This document shows, piece by piece, positions 5,884 to 13,480 of a DNA stretch of 16,832 nucleotides (its first letter is position 1; the number at the start of each line of letters is the position of its first letter). Both the position numbers and the translations under genes were made by a program. The stretch lies in the NCBI GenBank assembly GCA_023412175.1, contig JAEYOB010000414.1, positions 1 to 16,832 on the forward strand. The letters run 5' to 3'. The notes under the pieces are model-generated. The model was not told where the DNA came from. It made no database searches and saw nothing but the letters and a program-made list of their open reading frames with translations. Origin of the DNA: Pseudomonadota bacterium (GTDB lineage Bacteria > Pseudomonadota > Alphaproteobacteria > Azospirillales > Azospirillaceae).

Positions 5884-7968
5884 ATGGGCCGAGCACGACC
5901 GCCGCGCGTTCGATTGGGCGTTGCCGGCCGACTGACCGCCGGTCTGGTCGGGTTGACGATCCTTACCATCCTGGCAGCGTCAGTGGCGCTGTACGGCACG
6001 CGAGAGTTCCGCCAGGGCTTCGACCGCATCGCGCTGACGCGGGTCGGCCAACTGGTCGCCATGGCGAAGCTGACGCAGCAGAGCCACGCCGTCGCCGCCT
6101 CCGCCCCCCGCATGATCGGCACCGCCGACCGCGGCGAGTTGGACCGGCAGACCGAACGCATCCGTGACCTCTTCCGTTTCCTCGACGCCGCAGTGGACGA
6201 GTTGACCGCCTCCGGCGTCGCCCCGGCGACGGTGGACGAACTGGCGGCGTTGCGCCCGCAGATGCAGCACAGCCTGGACCGGCTGGCCGCGCTGGTCGCC
6301 CAGCGGCACGGGGTCGAGGCGGCGCTGGCCGGCGCCATGGACGACCTCGACCGGCAGGCACAGGCGTCGCGCCGGGTGCAGGGCCGTCTGGCTGAGGTAA
6401 CCACCGCGCTGGCGGAGATCAACGCCAGCCAGGGCGACATTGCCGCCGTCGAGGCGCAGGTGCGTATCGGCGATGTGATCCGCCGCATGACCGACGACAT
6501 CGGCCACGCCGTCAACACCATGTTGCGCATCGGCATCAGCACCCGGCCCGAGCAAATCGAAGCCATGCACGAGGAGGTGCGGCGCGTGCTCGCCCGCGCG
6601 CAACAGGACGCGCGCGAGTTGCCGGGCGCGGTCACCGACGGCTATGTGGCGCTCATCAACGGGGTCGCCGCGGAAACCGAGGGCGACGGCAGCGTCTTCG
6701 CGCTGCGCCTGCGCCAACTCGAACTGGGCCGGCAGATCCAGGGCGTGCTGGCCACCACGAACCAGGACGTCGGGCGATTCGTCGCCAGCGTCTCCCGCCA
6801 GTATGCGACGCTCGAAGCCGATATCGCTGCCGAGCGCAGCGACTTCACCGCCTTCATCGCCACCACCTTCAACGGCCTGTTCGCCATCGCCGCGGCGGCG
6901 GTTGGCGGAGCAGCGGTGATCTTCCTGTTCCTGCGCCGCCGGGTGATCGGCCGCCTGACAGGCCTGCAGCACTGCATGGTGGCGAACGCCGAGGGCGACG
7001 CAGTGCAGATCCCCATCGACGGTCACGACGAGATCGCCGACATGGGTCGGGCCTTCGGCTATTTCGTCGACGAGGTCGGCCGGCGCGAGACGGCGTTGCG
7101 CCACGCCAAGGAGGACGCCGAGCGCGCCCTCGCCGAACTCGCCACGGCCAACGCCTCGATCCGCGAGGGCATGCGCTACGCCCAGCGCATCCAGCAGTCG
7201 CTGCTGCCGTCCGGCGACGCCCACAACGGCCTGCTGGAGGAGGTGGCGGTGGCGTGGCAGCCGCTCGATGCGGTCGGCGGCGACTATTACTGGATCGGCG
7301 AGCAGGACGGGCGTTGCGTCATCGCGGTGATGGACTGCACCGGCCACGGGGTGCCGGGCGCATTCATGACCGCCATCGCCGCCTCGGCGCTGTTCCGCAT
7401 CCTGCAGGACCACTCCCACGACGACCCGGCGCGCATCCTGGCGTCGCTCAACACGCTGGTGCGCGGCGCGTTGCGCCAGGATCGCCCGGAGTCCCGCTCG
7501 AACGACGGGCTGGACGCCGCCATCGTCGTCATCGACCCGGCCGCCGGGCGGCTGTCCTTCGCCGGCGCCAACCTGCCGCTGCTCTACGACGACGGGCAGA
7601 CGCTGCACCTCGTCAAGGGCGACCGCCACAGCCTGGGCTACCGCGAGTCGCGGCCTGACTTCACGTTCCACCGCCACGACCTGGACCTGACGCCCGGCAT
7701 GCGCGTCTATCTGGCAACCGACGGCGTCACGGATCAGGTGGGCGGGCCGACCCGCCGCCTGTTCGGGCGCCGACGCCTGGAAGATCTGCTGCGCGCGGGC
7801 GCCGGCCAGCCCATGGAAGCGCAGGTACGGCATCTGCTGGACGAGCTGGCCGCCTACCGCGGCGACGAGCCTCGGCGCGACGATCTGACCTTCATCGGCT
7901 TTGTCCCCCGCGTCGCTCCCCGGACGGCTCCTACCGCGGCATCCGCCGATGCCGCCGTTCCCGTCTGA
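5884..7968 (+). CDS. siaA: SiaA-type membrane HAMP / SpoIIE-family PP2C phosphatase
   Basis: A 694-aa inner-membrane serine/threonine phosphatase. Transmembrane helix 1 is at about 15-38, a long, mostly helical periplasmic region spans 39-327, and helix 2 is at about 328-350. A HAMP domain follows (about 351-402, with DGHDEIADMGRAF), then a linker helix (403-441, ending MRYAQRIQQSLLP), and a SpoIIE/RsbU-type PP2C domain (about 445-675). Its metal-binding acids are visible in GGDYYW (Asp467), DCTGHGVPGAFM (Asp484), SNDGLDAA (541-544), ATDGVTDQ (Asp613) and RRDDLTFIGF (666-667), so it should be active. Architecture and length match Pseudomonas SiaA (about 660 aa), which dephosphorylates SiaC, and siaB and siaC homologues lie in the convergent operon. 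The start has AAGGGA 5 nt upstream. Assignment to SiaA rather than another RsbU-like phosphatase rests on this neighbourhood. Confidence 0.88.
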   Translation: MGRARPPRVRLGVAGRLTAGLVGLTILTILAASVALYGTREFRQGFDRIALTRVGQLVAMAKLTQQSHAVAASAPRMIGTADRGELDRQTERIRDLFRFLDAAVDELTASGVAPATVDELAALRPQMQHSLDRLAALVAQRHGVEAALAGAMDDLDRQAQASRRVQGRLAEVTTALAEINASQGDIAAVEAQVRIGDVIRRMTDDIGHAVNTMLRIGISTRPEQIEAMHEEVRRVLARAQQDARELPGAVTDGYVALINGVAAETEGDGSVFALRLRQLELGRQIQGVLATTNQDVGRFVASVSRQYATLEADIAAERSDFTAFIATTFNGLFAIAAAAVGGAAVIFLFLRRRVIGRLTGLQHCMVANAEGDAVQIPIDGHDEIADMGRAFGYFVDEVGRRETALRHAKEDAERALAELATANASIREGMRYAQRIQQSLLPSGDAHNGLLEEVAVAWQPLDAVGGDYYWIGEQDGRCVIAVMDCTGHGVPGAFMTAIAASALFRILQDHSHDDPARILASLNTLVRGALRQDRPESRSNDGLDAAIVVIDPAAGRLSFAGANLPLLYDDGQTLHLVKGDRHSLGYRESRPDFTFHRHDLDLTPGMRVYLATDGVTDQVGGPTRRLFGRRRLEDLLRAGAGQPMEAQVRHLLDELAAYRGDEPRRDDLTFIGFVPRVAPRTAPTAASADAAVPV

Positions 7969-8013
7969 GTTGCCGTGCAGCACAATCCCATGGCACATAC
8001 CTAGAAGATGCAT

Positions 8014-8020
8014 TTAGGAT
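8014..8020 (+). promoter_or_regulatory. TTAGGAT half-site before the response regulator gene
   Basis: The heptamer TTAGGAT lies in the 94-bp gap before the response regulator gene and is identical to the core of the inverted-repeat arms at 5841-5864. The overlapping GATAAT (8018-8023) could also be a -10 element, but no good -35 lies 16-18 nt upstream. It may be a shared regulator half-site or a coincidence. Confidence 0.25.
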
Positions 8021-8062
8021 AATTTCCGGCACCATGGCGGTGTCGCTGGGAGCAAACGGAAC

Positions 8063-8782
8063 ATGGCGTCAGCGGTTGTCGCAGTGGTCGAAGACGAGGT
8101 TTCGCTGCGCCGTGACATGGTGGAGTACCTGCGCGGCTGCGGCTTCGACGCCGTCGGTGTGAAGAGCGGACGTGAACTGAACGACATCCTGGCGGCCAAG
8201 CCGGTGTCCGTCGCCGTCCTCGACGTCAACCTGCCGGGCGAGGATGGCTTCGCGATCGCTGCCCGGCTGCGCGAGATGCCGGGTGTCGGCGTCATCATGG
8301 TGACGGCGCGCGGTTCGACGGTGGACCGGGTGGTCGGGCTGGAGATCGGCGCCGACGCCTACATGGTGAAGCCCGTGCAGATGCGCGAACTGGAAGCCCA
8401 GGTGAAGTCGCTGCTGCGCCGCCTGGAGTCCATGTCGGCGCCTCCCGCCGCCCAGGCCGCCGCGGTTCCCGGCGACGAGGAGCACTGGCTGCTCGACAGC
8501 ACGGACTGGGCCTTGACCAGCCCGGCCGGCGTGCGGATCCCGCTGACCAGCACGGAAATGAAGCTGGCGACCCTGCTGGCCACGCAGGCACGCCATCCGG
8601 TGTCGCGCGACCAGATCTCGCTGGCGCTCTATAACCGGCGCTGGGATCCGCAGGACCGCACCATCGACACCGTGGTCCGCCGCCTGCGCAACAAGGTCGA
8701 GAAGGCCATCGGCGAGACCCCGCCGCTGAAGTCCGAGCATGGCGTCGGGTACGTGTTCTCGGCGCCGGTGCGGACGGTGTAA
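8063..8782 (+). CDS. OmpR/PhoB-family response regulator
   Basis: A 239-aa DNA-binding response regulator. The receiver domain (residues 4-120) has the acidic pair Glu10-Asp11, phosphoacceptor Asp54 (AVLDVNLPGEDG), Thr81 (VTARG) and Lys103 (MVKPV). A linker rich in Ala and Pro (123-137) leads to a winged-helix domain (about 140-237) with LTSTEMKLATLLA, RDQISLALYNRRWDPQDRTIDTVVRRLRNKVE and HGVGYVFSAP. The start is ATG at 8063 with GGGAG at 8048-8052. It follows siaA by 94 nt and ends 13 nt from the convergent kinase gene, so it lies at the meeting point of both operons. It is a candidate output for any of the three kinases here and could regulate this locus. Its target genes cannot be read from the sequence. 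Confidence 0.93.
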   Translation: MASAVVAVVEDEVSLRRDMVEYLRGCGFDAVGVKSGRELNDILAAKPVSVAVLDVNLPGEDGFAIAARLREMPGVGVIMVTARGSTVDRVVGLEIGADAYMVKPVQMRELEAQVKSLLRRLESMSAPPAAQAAAVPGDEEHWLLDSTDWALTSPAGVRIPLTSTEMKLATLLATQARHPVSRDQISLALYNRRWDPQDRTIDTVVRRLRNKVEKAIGETPPLKSEHGVGYVFSAPVRTV

Positions 8783-8795
8783 ACGGGGGCAAGCG

Positions 8796-9815
8796 CTATT
8801 CCGGCGCCACCCTCGGGAAGGTCAGCGTGAACGTCACCCCCTGCCCAGGCGCGCTGTCCACGGCGATGCCGCCCTTCAGCGGGCCGACCACAAGGTTGTG
8901 CACGATGTGCAGACCCAGCCCGCTGCCGCCCTCGCCGCGCCGCGTGGTGAAGAACGGTTCGAAAAGCAGCGGCAGGTGCTCCGCCGGGACACCAGCGCCG
9001 TCGTCGGCATAGACAAGGCAGACGGTCTCCGGATCGGGCTGTGTCACCACGATGTGCAGGTGTCCAGGTTGCCCCCCGGCGAAGCCATGCGTCAGCGAGT
9101 TCATCACCAGATTGGTGAGGATCTGCGACAGGGCGCCCGGATAGCCCTCGACCATCAGGTCCGCCGGGCAGTCCACCGTCACCTCGTGCTGGCCGCGCTT
9201 CAGGTTGGGCTGAAGACTGAGCAGCGTCTCCAGCACATAGGCGCGCAGGTCGAAACTGCGACGCTCGGCGCTGGCGCGGTCCACCGCCACCTGCTTGAAG
9301 CTGTTGATGAGCTGGGCGGCGCGCTCGCAGTTCGCCAGGATCAGCGCCGCGGTGTCGGCGGCGGTGTCGAGGTAGCGGTTGAACTCGCCACGCCCCAGCT
9401 GCCCCTGCACCACCAGCCCGGTCAGGCGCGTCGTGGCGTCGGACAGATGCGAGGCGCAGGAGACGGCGATGCCCACAGGCGTGTTGATCTCGTGCGCCAC
9501 GCCGGCCACCAGGGCGCCCAGCGACGCCAGCTTCTCCTGCTGCACCAGAACGTCCTGCGCCTCGCGCAGCCGCTCCAGCGCCTCTTCGGCTTCGCGGCGG
9601 CGGCGTTCCGCCTCCTGGGTTGCGGCGGCGAGCTGGCCCTGCAGGCGGTCGCTGACGCGCACCAGACGGCGCTGCTCGCGGTAGCTGCGCTTGAATCCTT
9701 CCACCAGTTCGACCAGTTCGGCGCTGCAATCCGGCGCCACGTCGGAAAGCTTCGCGCCCAGGGCCTGGGCCCGCTCGATAACCTGTTCCTCGGCATCGAA
9801 CAGATTGAAGCTCAT
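8796..9815 (-). CDS. Histidine kinase with N-terminal signalling helix, coupled to siaC
   Basis: A 339-aa cytoplasmic histidine kinase. The short N-terminus (1-32) is followed by a long coiled coil (about 33-95) that includes FKRSYREQRRLVRVSDRL (41-58), the kind of signalling helix often seen just before GGDEF or cyclase domains. The HisKA segment has EKLASLGALVAGVAHEINTP (94-113) with His108. The ATPase domain has NLVMNSLTHGF (235-245), DDGAGVP (271-277), FEPFFTT (285-291) and GGSGLGLHIVHNLV (296-309). There is no membrane segment or sensor domain. Its ATG (9815-9813) overlaps the siaC stop by 4 nt, so translation is coupled. In Pseudomonas the same position next to siaC holds the diguanylate cyclase SiaD. 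I infer that SiaC binds the helical stalk and controls kinase activity. The likely phosphate acceptor is the regulator at 8063, with the receiver of the hybrid kinase as an alternative. Confidence 0.9.
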   Translation of the reverse strand: MSFNLFDAEEQVIERAQALGAKLSDVAPDCSAELVELVEGFKRSYREQRRLVRVSDRLQGQLAAATQEAERRRREAEEALERLREAQDVLVQQEKLASLGALVAGVAHEINTPVGIAVSCASHLSDATTRLTGLVVQGQLGRGEFNRYLDTAADTAALILANCERAAQLINSFKQVAVDRASAERRSFDLRAYVLETLLSLQPNLKRGQHEVTVDCPADLMVEGYPGALSQILTNLVMNSLTHGFAGGQPGHLHIVVTQPDPETVCLVYADDGAGVPAEHLPLLFEPFFTTRRGEGGSGLGLHIVHNLVVGPLKGGIAVDSAPGQGVTFTLTFPRVAPE

Positions 9816-10213
9816 GAGCCGCCGCCCGCCGCCTCGCGCAGGTTGAAGGCGACATGTTCGAGGTCTTCCGAGAAATCCTCACCGAACTCGCGCATCGCGT
9901 CGTCCTCGGCCTCGTAGTGCCAGTCGACTGTGACCGGGCGGCCCTGGCGCGCGGCCTCTTCCAACATCTGGAAGATGTTCATCAGCACCTTGGCGCTGGA
10001 ACTGTTGAAGTAGACCAGTTCGATGTCCAGGTGCAGCGGCGCGGTGCCGGACTCGGCCAGATGCTCGCGCAACGCCCCGACCACCGGACCGAACAGCGTC
10101 GCCACATCGTCGGGATAGGATTCGCCGCGCATCGCCAGCCGGCCCGCCGCGAAGTCGAAGTCGATCTCGGGCGTCCGTGGTGTCGCCCCGATGCTCAGCC
10201 GTTCCGTCGCCAT
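9812..10213 (-). CDS. siaC: SiaC-family regulatory phosphoprotein (DUF1987)
   Basis: A 133-aa soluble protein of the SiaC/DUF1987 family. The hallmarks are TPEIDFDFAAGRLAMRGESYPDD (about 14-36), LVYFNSSSAKVLMNIFQ (66-82) and the acidic C-terminal pattern EFGEDFSEDLEH (109-120). In Pseudomonas aeruginosa, SiaC is phosphorylated by SiaB and dephosphorylated by SiaA on a threonine in the segment matching YFNSSSAK; unphosphorylated SiaC activates the cyclase SiaD. Here that segment has serine where, from memory, relatives have FNTSS, so Ser71 is the predicted phosphate acceptor. The gene starts 1 nt after the siaB stop and overlaps the kinase gene by 4 nt, so all three are probably made in fixed proportion. 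SiaC most likely acts as the switch between siaA/siaB and the downstream kinase. Confidence 0.9.
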   Translation of the reverse strand: MATERLSIGATPRTPEIDFDFAAGRLAMRGESYPDDVATLFGPVVGALREHLAESGTAPLHLDIELVYFNSSSAKVLMNIFQMLEEAARQGRPVTVDWHYEAEDDAMREFGEDFSEDLEHVAFNLREAAGGGS

Positions 10214-10214
10214 C

Positions 10215-10775
10215 TCAAATGCGAACCTTGAGGCAGAAGAAGGTCTTGTCGGAATCGATGCCGGCGAAGTCGTATTCGATGGGCGCGCTGGCGCGGCGGG
10301 CGATCTCGATCAGGCCGATGGTGGCGCCACGGCTGCCCTCGTCCGGCGTTTCGCGCAACTGCTCGCGGTAGTGCGCCTTGATGCCGTCCTTGTCCAGCCC
10401 CTTCAGGAAATCCAGCCGCTCGCGCAGGCGCGGCACGTCGCCGTTGCGCACGGTGTTGCCGCAGACGATGAAGAACGTCTTGTCCTCCATGCCGATGGTG
10501 ACCATGCCGGCGCTCAGCTCGATGGCGCGGCCGTCGTTGGCGACGATTTTCTCGGCGGAGTAGCGGATGATGTTCTGCATCTGCTCGACGAACACCGAGA
10601 AGACGCGACGCACCGTCGGACCGTCGGCTTCCTCCAGCGTCATCTTCTCCCTGAGCGCCTCGCCGAGGGAGAACAGGATCCCCTCCGACAGATAGCCGCT
10701 GAACGAGAAAATGATCCCCTTGCTGTCGAGCTCGCGCTTGAACGCGGCGTACTGCTGGCCGAGCGTGGGTGTCAT
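10215..10775 (-). CDS. siaB: SiaB-family protein kinase
   Basis: A 186-aa soluble protein of the SiaB family (DUF6272), a Bergerat-fold kinase related to anti-sigma kinases. Visible marks are GIIFSFSGYLSEGILFSLGEALREKM (20-45), an N-box-like VEQMQNIIRYSAE (63-75) with Glu64 and Asn68, FIVCGNTV (102-109) in the nucleotide pocket, and SRGATIGLIEIARRAS (148-163), equivalent to the glycine-rich lid. In Pseudomonas, SiaB phosphorylates SiaC and so opposes SiaA. The start is ATG at 10775 with AGGCGG about 5 nt upstream and a stronger AAGGAG further up. The gene lies 41 nt after the hybrid kinase and 1 nt before siaC in the same operon. Length and motifs appear intact. Confidence 0.88.
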   Translation of the reverse strand: MTPTLGQQYAAFKRELDSKGIIFSFSGYLSEGILFSLGEALREKMTLEEADGPTVRRVFSVFVEQMQNIIRYSAEKIVANDGRAIELSAGMVTIGMEDKTFFIVCGNTVRNGDVPRLRERLDFLKGLDKDGIKAHYREQLRETPDEGSRGATIGLIEIARRASAPIEYDFAGIDSDKTFFCLKVRI

Positions 10776-10816
10776 CCGGACCGCCTTCTCCTTGTGCAGC
10801 GACTATCTCATCATCG

Positions 10817-12586
10817 TCAGCGACCGTCCACCGGCAGCACGATGCGGAAGGCGGAGCCCTCCCCCGCCACGCTGCCCACCGTGATGATGCCACCGTGCAA
10901 CTGGACGATCTGCTGCACGGTGTGCAGCCCGATTCCGGTCCCCGGCAGGCCGGCGGCGTTGCTGCCACGGTAGAACCGGTCGAAGACGCGCGGCAACTCG
11001 TTGGCCGGAATCCCGCAGCCGCCATCCGTCACTTCCAGCACCGCCGTGGGACCGTCGGCGGAGCCGTGGACGCGCACGCGGGCGGCATCATCGGAATACT
11101 TGATGGCGTTGCCGAGCAGGTTGCCCAGCACAAGGCCCAGCAGGGGCTCGTCGCCCGACACCGCCTCGGGCAGCTCGGCCACGTCCGTTTCGATGACGCA
11201 TTCCGGATACGCGGCGCGGAACACGTCCGCCGTCGCCCCGACGAGCCCGGCGAGATCCACCGGCCGGCGCTCCAGAACGAGATTGCCGGACTGCAGCCGC
11301 TCGTCGGTGAGATAGGCGTCGATCAACCCGGTCAGGCGCAGCACAGCGGTGCGGATCACGCCCAGCCGCTCCAGCATCGCCGGCTCCACCGCCTCCGCCC
11401 GCAGGGCCAGCATCTGGGCCGCGCTGTCGATGACGGCGAGCGGCGTGCGGAACTCGTGCGAGACCATGGAGAAGAACTGGCGCTGCTGGTTCTTCGCCTC
11501 CAGCTCGCACTCCAGCGCGCGCTCCGCCCGCTCCTTGGCGACGACCAGCGCCTTCTGATTGGCGGCCAGTTCGGCCGTGCGCTCGGTGACACGCTGCTCC
11601 AGAGAACGGTTCAGCGCCATCAGGTCTTCATAGAGGCAGACGTTGTCGAAGCCGACGGCGACGCGGGCGCAGAACAGCTCCAACAGCCGGTGGTCGTCGC
11701 GGCCATAGGGCTCCGCCCGCTCCATGACGAAGACCGTAGCGCCGTGCTCCAGAGTGCGGAACATCAGCACGCAGCGCTGGGCGGTGAACGCGCTGCGCTG
11801 GGTGACGAACGCCTCCGCCACCGCGGCAGCCAGCGCTGGCGTCAGCCTCCCCTCGGCCGGCTGGCCGATCAGCCCGGCGAAGCGGCCGGATCCGGCAACC
11901 ACCATCAGTCCCAGCGTGCCGTCGCCGCGTTCGCCGCGTCGGCAGGCGAGGACGGAACTGCCTTCCGGCCCACTCCCCGAATGCTCCACCACCCGGCCGA
12001 GCTGGTCCGCCAGCCGCTCGACCAACGCGCGCATGGAGCGTGTCTCGAACAGTGGCGGCGTGGCGTTGACGATGCGCTCCAGCCCCTGGCGGTGCCGCTC
12101 GATGGTGACGATGTCGCGCCACGAGCGCAACGCACCGATCAGCGCGGTGAACAGCTTCTGCGCCGTCAGCTCGCTCTTCGCCTTGTAGTCGTTGATGTCG
12201 TAGGCGACCACCACGTCGCGCTCCGGTGCCTGACCGGGCTGGCCGGTGCGCAGGATGATGCGCATGCGGGTGTTGCCGAGCTCCTCACGGATGTGGCGCA
12301 CCAGCCGCAGGCCGGCGTCGTCGGTCTCCATGACCACGTCGAGCAGCACCACCGGGATATCCGGCCGCTCGGCCAGCACGGCGCGGGCGTCGGCCGCCGA
12401 CAGCGCCTTCACCATCTCGAACGGCCGCCCCTCGAATTCGAAGTCGCGCAGCAGGACCGAGGTCATCCGGTGCACCTGCGGGTCGTCGTCCACCACCAGC
12501 ACCGGCCAGGGCTCGACCGCCGGCTTCTCGATGATCGTGGGATCCGCCGCCTCGTCGTGGAAAAATAGGGGATCCTCGATCATCAT
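10817..12586 (-). CDS. Hybrid histidine kinase: receiver, DUF3369, HisKA, ATPase
   Basis: A 589-aa cytoplasmic protein and first gene of the operon that continues into siaB, siaC and a second kinase. The receiver domain (about 28-155) has acidic residues DDD 33-35, phosphoacceptor Asp83 (VVLLDVVMETDD) and the VAYDINDYKAKSELTAQKLFT segment (127-147), the usual junction to DUF3369. DUF3369 (about 165-320) is a GAF-like region of unknown ligand. A coiled coil (321-370) leads to HisKA with MVSHEFRTPL (374-383, His377) and an ATPase domain with NLLGNAIKYSDD (489-500), DGGCGIP (521-527) and GTGIGLHTVQQIVQLHGG (549-566). There is no membrane helix. With the receiver at the N-terminus it may receive phosphate from another kinase, for example the one at 8796 or 4943, before acting as a kinase itself. 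Tandem ATGs begin at 12586, with GGAG upstream. Confidence 0.9.
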   Translation of the reverse strand: MMIEDPLFFHDEAADPTIIEKPAVEPWPVLVVDDDPQVHRMTSVLLRDFEFEGRPFEMVKALSAADARAVLAERPDIPVVLLDVVMETDDAGLRLVRHIREELGNTRMRIILRTGQPGQAPERDVVVAYDINDYKAKSELTAQKLFTALIGALRSWRDIVTIERHRQGLERIVNATPPLFETRSMRALVERLADQLGRVVEHSGSGPEGSSVLACRRGERGDGTLGLMVVAGSGRFAGLIGQPAEGRLTPALAAAVAEAFVTQRSAFTAQRCVLMFRTLEHGATVFVMERAEPYGRDDHRLLELFCARVAVGFDNVCLYEDLMALNRSLEQRVTERTAELAANQKALVVAKERAERALECELEAKNQQRQFFSMVSHEFRTPLAVIDSAAQMLALRAEAVEPAMLERLGVIRTAVLRLTGLIDAYLTDERLQSGNLVLERRPVDLAGLVGATADVFRAAYPECVIETDVAELPEAVSGDEPLLGLVLGNLLGNAIKYSDDAARVRVHGSADGPTAVLEVTDGGCGIPANELPRVFDRFYRGSNAAGLPGTGIGLHTVQQIVQLHGGIITVGSVAGEGSAFRIVLPVDGR

Positions 12587-12769
12587 CCGCCGCTCCGCAT
12601 CTCAGCGCGCCTAAGGAAACACTGCACTCCGGCTTGGTCAAAGCATGTTTTCGGGAACTCCTTAGCTGTCGACACATACCGACGCTTTCGGACGCATTTG
12701 TTCGGTAGAGCCTCGTCCGTTGCCCTCCTACCCTGTGGAGAGGGAAAAGGGGGCGGAGAACCGGACGCC
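12587..12769. other. Divergent intergenic region, hybrid kinase / three-gene operon
   Basis: The 183-bp gap separates the siaBC operon (minus) from the three-gene operon (plus), so it should hold promoters for both. CTAAGG (12611-12616) and CCTTAG (12660-12665) form a loose 6-bp inverted pair 43 nt apart. TTGACC on the minus strand (12641-12636) could be a -35 element for the kinase operon, but the matching -10 is poor. GGAAC at 12654 lacks the GTT expected 16-17 nt later for an EcfG promoter. No confident promoter can be named. Confidence 0.45.
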
Positions 12770-13480
12770 ATGCACAACATCGAAGACCTGATGGCCATGC
12801 GGGTCGAGACGGTGCGGGAACTTCTCCTGCACCTGGACCGACCGACCGTCCTGCGGATCTTCGACCGGATGGCCGAGACCCCGCCCCGCGACGGACAGCT
12901 TGCCTCGAAACTCACCGCCGTGGTGCTGGAGTTGCTGACGGGCGGCCGGCGCGAGCATGCCCGGCGGCTTTGGACCTCCTGGCTGGAGCCGGTGCTGATG
13001 CGCGACCGCATCGGCCCGGCGAGCGGCCGGCCGCTGCCCGGCACCGTGAACATCGTCGACGCCGCCGCGTGGTGGGCGGTTCTGGCGCCGCGCATGCCCG
13101 AACTCATCGCGGACGTCCAGGAACGCGTGGCCGAGCGGGCGCGCCGCATGCCGCTCGACCGTGTGCTGGCTTCGGACGAGGCCGTGCGCTGGGCGGAGAC
13201 GCTGCGCCGCCGCTCGGTGATCGCCCTGCGCATGGTGCGCGCCAATGCGCGGGAGCTGGAGAACCTGTTGGCCGCCGCCAACGCCGAGCGGGCGCGCCTC
13301 GTCGGCCATCCGATGGAGCGGCTGCGTCCGCTGGACACCCGCGACCTGAACACGTTGCTGGCGGTGCTGGAGGCCATGCCGGCGTGGAGCGCCGTCGATT
13401 GGCGGACGCGGGAGTACGACGGCCTGCTCGCCTCGGTGCGGTGCGCCTTGCATCCCGATTGCCCGCCGGTACTGACATGA
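12770..13480 (+). CDS. Unknown 236-aa soluble helical protein, first of a coupled operon
   Basis: I do not recognise this family. The protein is predicted to be almost all helix, rich in Leu, Arg and Ala, with no signal peptide or membrane segment. Notable stretches are EDLMAMRVETVRELLLHL (5-22), a Trp-containing helix RRLWTSWLEPVLMRDR (65-80), VDAAAWWAVLAPRMPELIADV (96-116) and a charged heptad-like segment ANARELENLLAAANAERARL (158-177). Start choice: ATG at 12770 with GGAG at 12755-12758; the frame is open back to 12698 but without a ribosome site. Its TGA overlaps the ATG of the next gene (13477-13480), which implies translational coupling and a shared role with the two membrane proteins that follow. 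It is divergent from the signalling operon, so common regulation is possible but unproven. Confidence 0.75.
   Translation: MHNIEDLMAMRVETVRELLLHLDRPTVLRIFDRMAETPPRDGQLASKLTAVVLELLTGGRREHARRLWTSWLEPVLMRDRIGPASGRPLPGTVNIVDAAAWWAVLAPRMPELIADVQERVAERARRMPLDRVLASDEAVRWAETLRRRSVIALRMVRANARELENLLAAANAERARLVGHPMERLRPLDTRDLNTLLAVLEAMPAWSAVDWRTREYDGLLASVRCALHPDCPPVLT

Noticed and set aside
10769..12568. A 599-codon open frame antisense to the hybrid kinase, and similar long antisense frames at 2325-3917 and 5980-8013
   Set aside because: They lie opposite genes with clear domain motifs, have His/Arg/Gln-rich translations without domain marks, and are expected from third-position GC bias.
12654..12680. 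EcfG (general stress response) promoter before the three-gene operon
   Set aside because: GGAAC is present at 12654-12658, but the GTT expected 16-17 nt downstream is absent.
12723..12744. CCCTC-N12-GAGGG as an extragenic palindrome
   Set aside because: Only five paired bases in purine/pyrimidine-rich sequence; likely chance.
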